Source: Bradyrhizobium sp. RP6 (GTDB lineage: Bacteria; Pseudomonadota; Alphaproteobacteria; Rhizobiales; Xanthobacteraceae). Taken from it: 58,500 nt of DNA. This document shows positions 1-7,960 of this stretch, piece by piece; position 1 is the first letter of the stretch, and each line of letters opens with the position of its first letter. Both the position numbers and the translations under genes were made by a program. The notes under the pieces were generated by a model that was not told where the DNA came from, searched no databases, and was given only the letters and a program-made list of their open reading frames with translations. The stretch spans positions 1 to 58,500 of the forward strand of contig NZ_RQIT01000034.1 in the NCBI RefSeq assembly GCF_003837805.1, given 5' to 3'.

Positions 1-210
1 CGCCAATCCGCCTCAGCACAGCGCTACCTTTGCCTCGCCGCGACACCAGCGCATCTGCGAAGCTCGGTTGTCCCACCTGTCGATATGCCATCCCAATCCG
101 CCTCCAACGACAGATCCTAGAGAATCGCAAAATTCCCCTTTGTGCAAAGCCCTCGCAAGCGAGAGAGGTGAACGACCCGCCGCAATCAATTCAACCTAGG
201 GCAGTCCGGC

Positions 211-1728
211 TTATTGCGATGTCGCTCTCGCCCCCTGTGTCAGTCCGACACGAGCAAGCACACCGTCGATGACCGGCCAGAACAGCAGCACGATCGCCAG
301 CGTCGTGATCGAACCGACCAGACCGTTCGACCAGAACACCTTCAAGGTCCCGCCGGAGCCGATCATCGACAGGCGAAAGGCATCCTCGGCGCGGTTGCCC
401 AGCACGAGCGCGAGGGTGAACGGCGCCAAGGGAATGCCGATCTTCTTGAAGACGTAGCCGACTACGCCGAAGCCGAGCATCAGCCAGATGTCGAACATCG
501 CGTTCTGGATCGCATAGGCGCCGATCGCGCAGGACACCACGATCATCGGCGCCACCGCGGCAAAGGGCACGCGCAGGATCGAGGCGAAGATCGGCACTGT
601 CGTCAGCACAAGGACGAGACCGACGACGTTGCCGAGATACATCGAAGCGATCAGGCCCCAGACGAAGTCCTTGTGTTCGACGAACAGCAGCGGTCCCGGA
701 TTGAGCCCCCACACCATCAGGCCGCCGAGCAGGATCGCAGCAGTGCCCGAGCCGGGGATGCCGAGCGCAAGCATCGGCAGCAGGGCCGAGGTGCCGGAGG
801 CGTGCGCTGCCGTCTCCGGCGCGAACACGCCCTCGATGCGGCCCTTGCCGAAGCTTTCGGGCTCCTTGGCGAAGCGCTTGGCGAGGTTGTAGCCCATGAA
901 CGAGGCCGCGATCGCGCCTCCGGGGGTGATGCCGAGCCAGCAGCCGATGAAGGAGGAGCGCAGCAGCGTCACCCAGTATTTCGGCAGGTCCTTCCAGACG
1001 CCGAGCACGACGCGCAGCGAAATGCCCGCCGCATGCCCCCGCAGCGCCAGCCGCTCCTCCATCGTCAGCAGGATCTCGCTGATGCCGAACAGGCCGATGA
1101 CGGCGACCAGGAAGTTGATGCCGCGAAGCAACTCGGGCGAGCCGAAGGTCATGCGGAGATTGCCGGACACGGTATCCATGCCGATGCCGGCGAGCAGCAG
1201 CCCCAGCGACATCGAGATGACGGTCTTGTGCTTGGCCTCGCGCCCGAGGCCGACGAAAGAGCAAAAGGTCAACAGATAGACTGCGAAAAACTCCGGCGGG
1301 CCGAACTTCAGCGCAAAGGACGAGATCATCGGCGCAAGGAACGTGATCAGCAGCACCGCGACCAGCGAGCCGATGAAGGAGGAGGTGAACGCCGCAGTCA
1401 GCGCCTCCGCCGCCCTGCCCTGCTGCGCCATCGGATAGCCGTCGAATGTGGTCGCGACCGACCAGGCTTCGCCCGGGATGTTGAACAGGATCGAGGTGAT
1501 CGCGCCGCCGAACAGCGCGCCCCAATAGATGCAGGACAGCATCACGATCGCCGAGGTCGGGTCCATCGTGAAGGTGAGCGGCAACAGGATCGCGACGCCA
1601 TTGGGGCCGCCGAGCCCAGGCAGCACGCCGACGAAGATGCCGAGCACCAGCCCGACCATCATCAACACGAGCGTCTTCCATGTCAGCAGGACGGCAAAGC
1701 CGTGGAGCAGGAGCCCGAGAGCTTCCAT
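211..1728 (-). CDS. tctA: TctA-family large permease of a tripartite tricarboxylate transporter
   Basis: This 505-residue protein is the large multi-span membrane subunit of a tripartite tricarboxylate transporter, which takes up carboxylates using an ion gradient and a periplasmic binding protein. The start is set at MEALGLLLHG, because the frame continues upstream only as arginine/serine-rich non-homologous sequence inside the tctB end. The glycine-rich stretch GVLPGLGGPNGVAILLP near residue 30 and the TPGGAIAASFMGY segment in the middle are the paired conserved TctA motifs. Length is normal for the family (about 500). It is the last gene of a minus-strand series tctC-tctB-tctA and follows tctB by 13 bp. 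The substrate cannot be read from the sequence. The neighbouring glyoxylate and hydroxyacid genes suggest a small carboxylate (inference). Confidence 0.93.
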   Translation of the reverse strand: MEALGLLLHGFAVLLTWKTLVLMMVGLVLGIFVGVLPGLGGPNGVAILLPLTFTMDPTSAIVMLSCIYWGALFGGAITSILFNIPGEAWSVATTFDGYPMAQQGRAAEALTAAFTSSFIGSLVAVLLITFLAPMISSFALKFGPPEFFAVYLLTFCSFVGLGREAKHKTVISMSLGLLLAGIGMDTVSGNLRMTFGSPELLRGINFLVAVIGLFGISEILLTMEERLALRGHAAGISLRVVLGVWKDLPKYWVTLLRSSFIGCWLGITPGGAIAASFMGYNLAKRFAKEPESFGKGRIEGVFAPETAAHASGTSALLPMLALGIPGSGTAAILLGGLMVWGLNPGPLLFVEHKDFVWGLIASMYLGNVVGLVLVLTTVPIFASILRVPFAAVAPMIVVSCAIGAYAIQNAMFDIWLMLGFGVVGYVFKKIGIPLAPFTLALVLGNRAEDAFRLSMIGSGGTLKVFWSNGLVGSITTLAIVLLFWPVIDGVLARVGLTQGARATSQ

Positions 1729-1741
1729 CGCGCGCGCCCGC

Positions 1742-2284
1742 CTAGCGGCCGAGGGCCGCTTCGAGCGGCCCTTTCGGCATGATGACGTCGAAGGCGATAT
1801 CGAAGGTGACGAACATGATCGCCGTGAACACAAGAGCGGTGAGCAGCGACTTCCACAGCGCGATCTTGCCGACGAGCCGCATGAAGCCCGCGATCAGGAG
1901 GAAGCTCGCGACATAGAGGCCGAGGAACTGCGTCGCCAGGCAGAATAGCAAGGTCGGCACGAACACCGCCAGCACGCGCCGGCCCTGCGCACGCGTGACG
2001 AAGGACTCGCGCGCGGCGCGGTGCGAGACCAGCGCCGCGACCAGGCCGTAGAGGCTGCCGCCGCCGAGGATGATGGAGAGATAGAACGGGAAGTAACCGG
2101 GCTCTGGCCCGGTCGCATCCCAGGACGCGCCGGTGCGCCAATTGTCGTAGCCGAGCGTGACGGCGAGCGCGAGCAGGAGGAGGCAGACCACGATCTCGAT
2201 CGTGCTGGAGGAGACGACGGAGGGGGAGTCGTCCTCGGGAGCGGTCGGATCCTCGACGATGATTTCAATATCGGTTTGGGACAT
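1742..2284 (-). CDS. tctB: TctB-family small permease of a tripartite tricarboxylate transporter
   Basis: The 180-residue protein has an acidic cytoplasmic N-terminus of about 30 residues followed by four hydrophobic segments. These include a VSSSTIEIVVCLLLLALAV helix and a C-terminal SLLTALVFTAIMFVTFDIAF helix, the expected TctB topology. The motif YFPFYLSIILGG near residue 65 matches the conserved PGYFP region of TctB (DUF1468). It lies 13 bp upstream of tctA, so translation is probably coupled, and 188 bp downstream of the binding-protein gene, with a palindromic repeat in between. Function follows from family and position: it is the small membrane subunit that pairs with TctA. Confidence 0.9.
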   Translation of the reverse strand: MSQTDIEIIVEDPTAPEDDSPSVVSSSTIEIVVCLLLLALAVTLGYDNWRTGASWDATGPEPGYFPFYLSIILGGGSLYGLVAALVSHRAARESFVTRAQGRRVLAVFVPTLLFCLATQFLGLYVASFLLIAGFMRLVGKIALWKSLLTALVFTAIMFVTFDIAFDVIMPKGPLEAALGR

Positions 2285-2311
2285 GGGCTCTGTAAGGGAC
2301 GCAGTGCGTCA

Positions 2312-2465
2312 ATTCTCCCTCTTGCCGCTTGCGGGGCCGCGACGAGCGACACTCGCGCTGGGAGGGCTGGGGTGAGTCGAAGTCTCCGCAGGGAGGTGAA
2401 AGTCAGACTCGCGGAGAGAGCCCCTCACCCCAACCCTCTCCCCGTAAGAACGCGAAGAGGGAGAA
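2312..2465. repeat. imperfect intergenic palindrome (TTCTCCCTCTT / GAGGGAGAA family)
   Basis: Most of the tctC-tctB gap is an interrupted inverted repeat. The left arm has TTCTCCCTCTTGCCGCTTGC and GGGCTGGGGTGAG. The right arm has CTCACCCCAACCCTCTCCCC and ends in AGAGGGAGAA. The composition (alternating CTCACCCC and CTCTCCC blocks) is that of mosaic intergenic palindromes scattered in Bradyrhizobium and Rhodopseudomonas genomes. The RNA would fold into a long hairpin, which could lower expression of tctBA relative to the binding-protein gene (inference). Confidence 0.65.
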
Positions 2466-2472
2466 AAGAGCG

Positions 2473-3459
2473 CTACTTCGCGACGAAACCGGCTTCCGTC
2501 ATCAGCGACTTGTTCAGCGCATCGTCCTCCTCGAGGAACTGCAGCATGTCCTTGCCGGTGAGGAAGATCGGCTTCAGCGCCTGCTTCTCCATGTATTCCC
2601 TGTATTCCGCGGTCTGTGTCACCTTATGGAACAGATCGACATAGAACGCCTGCTGCTCCGGCGTGACCTTGCCGGGCAGGAACATCGCGCGCAGCATCAG
2701 ATACTGAACGTCGACGCCCTCCTCCTTGCAGGTCGGAATGTCGGCCCAGGACTGGGTGTCCGTCACCTTGCTGGTGTAGGAGATGCGCTCCTTGTCGAAC
2801 ACGCAGAGCGGGCGTACCTGGCCAGCGCGCCAGACTTCGAGATTTTCAGATGGATTGTTGACGTTTGCTTCGGTGTGGTTGCCGACCAGCTGGGTCGCGG
2901 CCTCGCCGCCGGACTTGTAGGGCAGATAGGAGAATTTCGCGCCGGTCTTCTGCTCCAGGAACACGGTCAGCACGTGATCCTCGCGCTTGGAGCCGGTGCC
3001 GCCCATCTTGAACGGCGCGCTCGCGGCCTTCGCGGCTGCAACGAACTCCTTCACCGTCTTGGGACCCGCACTGTTGTCCCAGAGAACGAACTGATCGAGC
3101 GCAACCACGGAAACCGGGGTCAGCTCACGCCAGTTGAAGGGGATCTTGGCCGATAGCGGCAGCATGTAGATGAGCGAATAGGCGATCAGCACCTTGTTCG
3201 GGTCGCCCTCGCTGGATTTCATGTACATCAGCGCTTCCGCGCCCGAAGCACCGCCCTTGAGCGAGACGACCATCGGCTGCTTCATCAGATTGTTCTTCTG
3301 GATCGCGGCCTGCATCATCCGCGCCATCTGGTCGGAGGCGCCGCCCGCGCCCGCCGCAACCACAATCTCGACGGGCTTCGTCGGTTCCCAGCCGGCGACG
3401 GCCGGCGTGCTCAACAACAGCGCCACCGCGGCGCCGACGGTTTTCACTGGAATTCGCAC
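2473..3459 (-). CDS. tctC: TctC/Bug-type periplasmic substrate-binding protein
   Basis: This 328-residue protein begins with a Sec signal peptide (MRIPVKTVGAAVALLLSTPAVAG, cleavage near residue 22) and continues WEPTKPVEIVVAAGAGGASD, the typical opening of tripartite tricarboxylate (Bug) binding proteins. The loop GGASDQMAR corresponds to the first ligand-carboxylate binding loop of the family. Length is normal. It is the first transporter gene in transcription order and has a 146-bp upstream gap, so it may have its own promoter as well as read-through from the crotonase and aminotransferase genes. It would deliver a carboxylate to TctAB; the ligand is unknown. Bug proteins are highly amplified in this order, so paralogs elsewhere are expected. 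Confidence 0.92.
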   Translation of the reverse strand: MRIPVKTVGAAVALLLSTPAVAGWEPTKPVEIVVAAGAGGASDQMARMMQAAIQKNNLMKQPMVVSLKGGASGAEALMYMKSSEGDPNKVLIAYSLIYMLPLSAKIPFNWRELTPVSVVALDQFVLWDNSAGPKTVKEFVAAAKAASAPFKMGGTGSKREDHVLTVFLEQKTGAKFSYLPYKSGGEAATQLVGNHTEANVNNPSENLEVWRAGQVRPLCVFDKERISYTSKVTDTQSWADIPTCKEEGVDVQYLMLRAMFLPGKVTPEQQAFYVDLFHKVTQTAEYREYMEKQALKPIFLTGKDMLQFLEEDDALNKSLMTEAGFVAK

Positions 3460-3605
3460 GAGTTTCGCCCCCTGATGTTTTTTTGGCTTTATAGTGCGGA
3501 GAATTCTATCCCTGCATTGTGCGGACTAATATTGACGAGTTCAAGCAGACTGGCAATTCAACGCATATGACTTTCGACTGACGAAGCCGAAAGCTCATGA
3601 CGCTT

Positions 3606-4403
3606 CTACCTGCCCTTCCAGATGGGCGTCCGCTTGTTGAGGAAGGCGTCCATGCCTTCGCGGAAATCTTCGCTCATATAGGCCTTCAGGATCAGGTCCT
3701 CGCCCTCCTCGCGCGATAGCGTGCGACGGATGCGGCGCACCGCTTCCTTGGTCGCTTCCAGTGTGAGCGGCGCGTGGCTGGCAACGAGCTTTGCGGTCTC
3801 GTCGGCGCGACGTTGCAGCGTCTCCACGTCGGGCACGACCTCGTTGAGCAGGCCGAGCGCCAGCGCTTCCTGCGCCTCGACGAGGCGCGCCTTGAAGATC
3901 ATGTCCTTGGTGCGAGCGGGGCCGACCAGCGCGACGACGCGGCTGATGTTGGACATCGACAGGCAGTTGCCGAGCGTGCGCGCGATTGGAAAACCCATCC
4001 GCGTCGTCTCGGTGCCGATGCGCAGGTCGCAGCAGGCCGCGATGCCGGCGCCGCCTCCGGTGCAGGCTCCGGCAATGGCCGCAATCACCGGAACGCGGCA
4101 CTGCTCGAGCGTGCCGAGCACGCGGTCGATCCGCGCTTCGTAGTCGAGCGCATCCTGCGCGGTCTTGAAGGCGCGAAATTGCGAAATGTCGGTGCCGGAG
4201 GCGAACGCCTTGTCGCCGGAGCCGGTCAGGATCAGCGCCTTGATCGAACGATCGGCGTTGATCTCCTGGCAGATCTCCGCCATGCGGTCATACATGGCGA
4301 AGGTCATCGCGTTGCGCGCCTGCGGGCGGTTGAAGGTGATCCGCGCGATGCCGTCCGTGACGGAGTAGAGCAGGTCTTCATTGGCGGTCGTCGGTGCGTT
4401 CAT
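3606..4403 (-). CDS. enoyl-CoA hydratase/isomerase (crotonase) family protein with atypical active site
   Basis: This 265-residue protein is a full-length crotonase. The first oxyanion loop is KAFASGTDISQF (about residues 64-75), and the second block is GACTGGGAGIAACCD (about 112-126). In true enoyl-CoA hydratases a glutamate follows the GGG of the second block and another lies about 20 residues later. Here those positions read GGGAG and FPIARTLG, so both general-base glutamates appear to be absent. Another crotonase reaction (isomerase, thioesterase, C-C hydrolase or similar) is therefore more likely than alkene hydration. It sits 30 bp after the first aminotransferase and 146 bp before tctC on the same strand, presumably in one operon. 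Confidence 0.85.
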   Translation of the reverse strand: MNAPTTANEDLLYSVTDGIARITFNRPQARNAMTFAMYDRMAEICQEINADRSIKALILTGSGDKAFASGTDISQFRAFKTAQDALDYEARIDRVLGTLEQCRVPVIAAIAGACTGGGAGIAACCDLRIGTETTRMGFPIARTLGNCLSMSNISRVVALVGPARTKDMIFKARLVEAQEALALGLLNEVVPDVETLQRRADETAKLVASHAPLTLEATKEAVRRIRRTLSREEGEDLILKAYMSEDFREGMDAFLNKRTPIWKGR

Positions 4404-4433
4404 CGCGCAATCTCTTTCTTCAAGTTAGATGGA

Positions 4434-5633
4434 TCAAGCCACCTGGGCCTTGGCCATCGGCACCGCGTCGCGTCCCTTCAGGACGTCCATAGCCGCCAAC
4501 ACGCCGCCGCTCCGGTGCGGGATCTTTGCAAGATCCAGGCCCATCTCGACGCCGGCAAGCGTGCCCATCAGCATCAGATCGTTGAAATGGCCGATATGAC
4601 CGATGCGGAAGACCTTGCCCTTGACCTTGTTCAGGCCGGTGCCGAGCGACATGTCGAAGTTCTCCAGCACGACCTTGCGGAAGGCGTCGGCGTCGTGACC
4701 TTCCGGCACGCGCACACCGGTCAGCGCCGGCGAATGCGCGGCGGGATCGGCGCACTGTGTTTCCAGGCCCCAGACCTTGACCGCAGTGCGCGTCGCCGCG
4801 CTGTGGCGCTTGTGGCGGGACCAGACGTTCTCCAGCCCCTCCTCTTCCAGCATCCTGACCGCTTCGCGCAGGCCATAGAGCAGGTTGGTCGCGGGCGTGT
4901 AGGGGAAGGTTCCGAGCTTGTTGAAGTTGATGACCTCCTGCCAGTCCCAATAGGAGCGCATGCCGGGATTGGCCTTGGCCGCGGCAAGCGCCTTCTCGGA
5001 GACGGCGTTGAAGCCGAGGCCGGGCGGCAGCATCAGCCCCTTCTGCGAGCCCGCGACCGAGACGTCGATGCCCCAGGCATCGTGCTCATATTCCATCGAG
5101 CCGAGGCCGGAGATGGTGTCGACCATCAGCAGCGCCGGATGGTTCGTGCGGTCGAGCAGCTTGCGCACGTCCAGCGGTGGCGTCACGCAGCCGGTCGAGG
5201 TCTCGTTGTGGACGACGCAGACCGCCTTGATCGTGTGCTGCTTGTCGGCGGCAAGGCGCTTCTCGATCTCGGCGAGATCGGCGCCATGGCGCCAGTCGCT
5301 CGGAATGAAGTCGACGTCGAGCTTGAACTTGTCGGCGATGCCGCGCCACAGCACGGCGAACTGGCCGGTCTCGCACATCAGGACCTTGTCGCCTGGCGCG
5401 AACACATTGACCATCGCCGCTTCCCAGGCGCCGGTGCCGGACGAGGGGAAGATGATCACGGGCTGCTTGGTGCGGAACACGCGCTGCATCGCAGCGAGAA
5501 CGGCGAAACCGAGCTCGGCGAACTCCGGACCGCGATGGTCCAGCGTCGGCATGTCCATCGCCCGCAGCACCCGGTCGGGCACGTTGGTCGGTCCTGGAAT
5601 CTGTAGGAAATGCCTTCCAGTATGCACGGTCAT
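4434..5633 (-). CDS. class V PLP aminotransferase, serine/aspartate-glyoxylate type (copy 1)
   Basis: This 399-residue fold-type I aminotransferase uses glyoxylate as the likely amino acceptor. The start MTVHTGRHFLQIPGPTN aligns with the paralogue downstream; the longer upstream frame has no homology. The PLP phosphate loop is PSSGTGAWEAA (residues 63-73), the cofactor aspartate lies in VDTISGLGS (171-179), and the Schiff-base lysine is K198 in GSQKGLM. The PGPTNVPDRVL signature is typical of alanine/serine-glyoxylate aminotransferases (SgaA) and of aspartate-glyoxylate aminotransferase BhcA. It is one of two tandem copies and lies near a glycolate-oxidase-like dehydrogenase, which supports a role in turning glyoxylate into glycine. 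The donor amino acid cannot be told from sequence. Confidence 0.9.
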   Translation of the reverse strand: MTVHTGRHFLQIPGPTNVPDRVLRAMDMPTLDHRGPEFAELGFAVLAAMQRVFRTKQPVIIFPSSGTGAWEAAMVNVFAPGDKVLMCETGQFAVLWRGIADKFKLDVDFIPSDWRHGADLAEIEKRLAADKQHTIKAVCVVHNETSTGCVTPPLDVRKLLDRTNHPALLMVDTISGLGSMEYEHDAWGIDVSVAGSQKGLMLPPGLGFNAVSEKALAAAKANPGMRSYWDWQEVINFNKLGTFPYTPATNLLYGLREAVRMLEEEGLENVWSRHKRHSAATRTAVKVWGLETQCADPAAHSPALTGVRVPEGHDADAFRKVVLENFDMSLGTGLNKVKGKVFRIGHIGHFNDLMLMGTLAGVEMGLDLAKIPHRSGGVLAAMDVLKGRDAVPMAKAQVA

Positions 5634-5771
5634 CGGCGTCCTTCCCGGTCTAGCCTTGGTTTTGGTGGGCGCCGAATAGCACCATTTGACCGGCTTGTCC
5701 TCTCCTCCAAAACGGGCCGTCCGCACAAAACGGCCGGCCCGCCCCCTCCACCGCCGCGCGTCGCGACCACC

Positions 5772-6974
5772 TTACGTGCCGACGATTTTCAGATGCGGCG
5801 AGGCATTGCCCTGCGGGCGCTGCTCCAGGAGCTTCATCGCGACGTCGACACCGCCGGAGCGATGCGGCACGCCAGCGACCGACAGGCCCATCTCGACGCC
5901 GGTGAGCGCGCCGAGCAGCGTCAGCGCGTTGCATTCGCCGAGGTGACCGATGCGAAAGACCTTGCCGGCGACCTTCGACAGGCCCGAGCCGAGCGACATG
6001 TTGTAATTGTCGAGCACCACTTTCCGGAACTGATCGGCGTCATGCCCCGGCGGCATTAGCACCGCGGTGAGCACCGGCGAGAACTCTGAGGGCTCCTGGC
6101 AGAGCACTTCGAGACCCCAATGGTTGACGGCGGCCCGCGTCGCGGCTGCCAAGCGCTGATGCCGCGCAAAAACATTGTCGAGTCCCTCCTCGAGCAGCAT
6201 CGTGATCGCCTCGCGCAGGCCGTAGAGGAGGTTGGTCGCGGGCGTATAGGGGAAGAAGCCCTTGTCATTGGGCTTGAGCATCTCCTCCCAATCGAAATAG
6301 GAGCGCGGCATCTTGTTGGTCCTGGACGCGGTGAGCGCCTTCCGCGAGATCGCATTGAAGCCGAGGCCGGGCGGCAGCATGAAACCCTTCTGCGAGCAGC
6401 TGACGCTGACATCGACCTTCCACTCGTCGTGACGATAGTCGACCGAGCCGAGCGAGGAGATGGTGTCGACCATCAGCAGCGCGGGGTGGCCTGTGCGGTC
6501 GATCGCAGCGCGGATCTCGGAGATGCGGCTGGTCGCGCCGGTCGAGGTCTCGTTGTGCACGACCATCACGGCCTTGATCGCCGACGCGGTATCCTCAGCT
6601 AGCTTGGCCTCGATCACCGCGGGATCGGCGCCGCGGCGCCAGTCGCCTGGGACGAAATCGACCTCGACGCCGAAGCGCCCCGCCATCTGGCGCCACATGG
6701 TGGCGAAATGGCCAGTCTCGACCATCAGCACCTTGTCGCCTGGCGACAGCGTATTGACGATCGCAGCTTCCCAGGCGCCGGTTCCCGACGAAGGGAAGAT
6801 CACCACCGGCCCCGTGGTCTGAAAGATCTTCTGGCTGCCTTCGAGGACGGTCCGACCGAGTTCGCCGAATTCGGCGCTGCGGTGATCAATGACAGGCATA
6901 TCCATCGCGCGCAGGACGCGCTCGGGGACCGGGCTCGGGCCCGGAATCTGAAGGAAATGGCGCCCCTGATGCAT
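5772..6974 (-). CDS. class V PLP aminotransferase, serine/aspartate-glyoxylate type (copy 2)
   Basis: The 400-residue paralogue of the downstream aminotransferase has the same landmarks: HFLQIPGPSPVPERVL at the N-terminus, PSSGTGAWEAA at 61-71, VDTISSLGS near 170, and PLP lysine K196 in CSQKGFMLPPG. It differs from copy 1 around the substrate loop (VSCSQKG against VAGSQKG) and in its C-terminal half, so the pair may have different amino donors. It is the first gene of the minus-strand series. Its leader carries a strong hairpin (6998-7018) and lies opposite the GntR gene, so it is the probable main target of that regulator. Gap to copy 1 is 138 bp. Confidence 0.9.
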   Translation of the reverse strand: MHQGRHFLQIPGPSPVPERVLRAMDMPVIDHRSAEFGELGRTVLEGSQKIFQTTGPVVIFPSSGTGAWEAAIVNTLSPGDKVLMVETGHFATMWRQMAGRFGVEVDFVPGDWRRGADPAVIEAKLAEDTASAIKAVMVVHNETSTGATSRISEIRAAIDRTGHPALLMVDTISSLGSVDYRHDEWKVDVSVSCSQKGFMLPPGLGFNAISRKALTASRTNKMPRSYFDWEEMLKPNDKGFFPYTPATNLLYGLREAITMLLEEGLDNVFARHQRLAAATRAAVNHWGLEVLCQEPSEFSPVLTAVLMPPGHDADQFRKVVLDNYNMSLGSGLSKVAGKVFRIGHLGECNALTLLGALTGVEMGLSVAGVPHRSGGVDVAMKLLEQRPQGNASPHLKIVGT

Positions 6975-6997
6975 GAAAACCTCCCTGTCGGCGGGTT

Positions 6998-7018
6998 ATG
7001 GCCGGCTCCGCCGGCCAT
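6998..7018. terminator. strong 9-bp hairpin followed by a short T run, in the aminotransferase leader
   Basis: The sequence ATGGCCGGC-TCC-GCCGGCCAT is a perfect 9-bp stem with a 3-nt loop, followed on the plus strand by TTTT. No plus-strand gene precedes it, so as a terminator it could only stop antisense transcription running towards gntR. Read on the minus strand it falls 24 nt upstream of the aminotransferase start codon and could act as a leader structure. Which of these applies is unknown. Confidence 0.4.
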
Positions 7019-7028
7019 TTTGCATTCA
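7016..7028. promoter_or_regulatory. 13-bp direct repeat copy A (CATTTTGCATTCA), candidate GntR half-site
   Basis: CATTTTGCATTCA occurs exactly here and again at 7874-7886, on the other side of gntR. The two copies fall in the two intergenic regions that precede the aminotransferase operon and the FAD/FeS dehydrogenase. A shared 13-mer flanking a regulator gene fits an operator element, but the motif is AT-rich and has only two copies. Confidence 0.4.
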
Positions 7029-7041
7029 TTTTTTGTCCATT

Positions 7042-7065
7042 CAATCGAAATCTGGTATTCGATTG
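7042..7065. promoter_or_regulatory. 8-8-8 perfect palindrome between aminotransferase and gntR, candidate operator
   Basis: CAATCGAA and TTCGATTG form a perfect 8-bp inverted repeat with an 8-bp spacer. It is centred about 55 bp upstream of gntR and 80 bp upstream of the divergent aminotransferase start. Position in the divergent promoter region suits a dimeric FadR-type regulator controlling itself and the operon. This is a prediction from sequence alone. Confidence 0.45.
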
Positions 7066-7107
7066 TGAACGTCGACGCAACCAAACGGGCAAACTACTGT
7101 ACTCCAA

Positions 7108-7857
7108 ATGAAATCCACGATTCCCGACACCGGGGTCCCGATCACCCCGCCAACCGGCAACGGCGGCGTCCGCCAGGAGAACCGTCACGAGGCCTCGCTC
7201 CATGGCGAGACCCTGCTGCGGCTGCGCGACTACGTGGTTGAAGGCAACATTCCCGAGGGCGGGCGCGTTCCCGAGCGGCAGCTCTGCGAGATGCTCGGCA
7301 TCTCCCGCACGCCCCTACGTGAGGCGTTGAAGGTGCTCGCCGCCGAGGGGCTGATCGAGCTGTTGCCCAACCGCGGCGCGCGGGTGCGCCAGCTCAGCCA
7401 GCGCGACCTCGAAGAGCTGTTCGACATGATGGCAGGGCTGGAGAGTCTCGCCGGACGCCTCGCCTGCGAGGCCATTACGGATGCGGAAATCACCGCGATC
7501 GAGCAGCTGCATTACGAGATGTACGGCCATTATCTGCATCGCGACATGCACTGCTATTTCCAGACCAACCAGCGCATCCATGAGAGCATCGTCGCGGCCG
7601 CGCGCAACGAGACGCTGAAGACCGCCTACGCCAACTTTGCCGGCCGCATTCGCCGCGTCCGCTACTCCGCCAATTTCGCCCGCAAACGGCAGCGCTGGGC
7701 GGAAGCGATGCGCGAGCATGAGGCCATCCTCGATGCGCTGCGCCGCCGCGCCGCAAGCGAGCTCAGCGACATCCTATTCCAGCACCTGCGCAACAAGCGG
7801 ACGGCGGCGATCGAGCACCTGACCGAGCCCCGAGAGGACGCGCCGGCCTCGCCCTGA
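7108..7857 (+). CDS. GntR-family (FadR/FCD subfamily) transcriptional regulator
   Basis: This 249-residue protein has an N-terminal winged helix-turn-helix (about residues 35-100). Its landmarks are GGRVPERQLCEMLGISRTPLREALKVL and the wing LIELLPNRGARV. The C-terminal all-helical FCD ligand-binding domain (about 110-235) contains the usual histidine/aspartate metal ligands (E-x-H-E pattern, NQRIHESIV). FCD regulators usually sense a carboxylate. It is divergent from the aminotransferase operon and precedes the dehydrogenase by 103 bp, so a hydroxy- or keto-acid effector such as glycolate or glyoxylate is plausible (inference). The frame starts with about 35 poorly conserved residues, so the true start could be a little downstream. 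Confidence 0.9.
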   Translation: MKSTIPDTGVPITPPTGNGGVRQENRHEASLHGETLLRLRDYVVEGNIPEGGRVPERQLCEMLGISRTPLREALKVLAAEGLIELLPNRGARVRQLSQRDLEELFDMMAGLESLAGRLACEAITDAEITAIEQLHYEMYGHYLHRDMHCYFQTNQRIHESIVAAARNETLKTAYANFAGRIRRVRYSANFARKRQRWAEAMREHEAILDALRRRAASELSDILFQHLRNKRTAAIEHLTEPREDAPASP

Positions 7858-7873
7858 GGGCGTCCGGCTTGCT

Positions 7874-7886
7874 CATTTTGCATTCA
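7874..7886. promoter_or_regulatory. 13-bp direct repeat copy B (CATTTTGCATTCA)
   Basis: This is the exact second copy of the 13-mer at 7016-7028, located 75 bp upstream of the FAD/FeS dehydrogenase start. It is followed by an AT-rich CACAATATAAT stretch that could be a -10-like element. It suggests co-regulation of the two sides of the locus by the intervening GntR protein. Confidence 0.4.
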
Positions 7887-7960
7887 CAATATAATCGGTC
7901 AGGAACCATAATGAATAACTCAGCAAGGCTGAGCCTTACTGGGTCAGTCCGGGATCAGGG

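Noticed and set aside
30..272. Short frame of 80 codons at the left edge
   Set aside because: It overlaps the end of tctA antiparallel, has no ribosome site or recognisable family, and its composition is not protein-like. Bases 1-210 hold nothing I can support.
4434..6974. Beta-hydroxyaspartate cycle (BhcABCD)
   Set aside because: The aminotransferases resemble BhcA, but no hydroxyaspartate aldolase, dehydratase or iminosuccinate reductase gene is present, and the regulator is GntR rather than the IclR-type BhcR.
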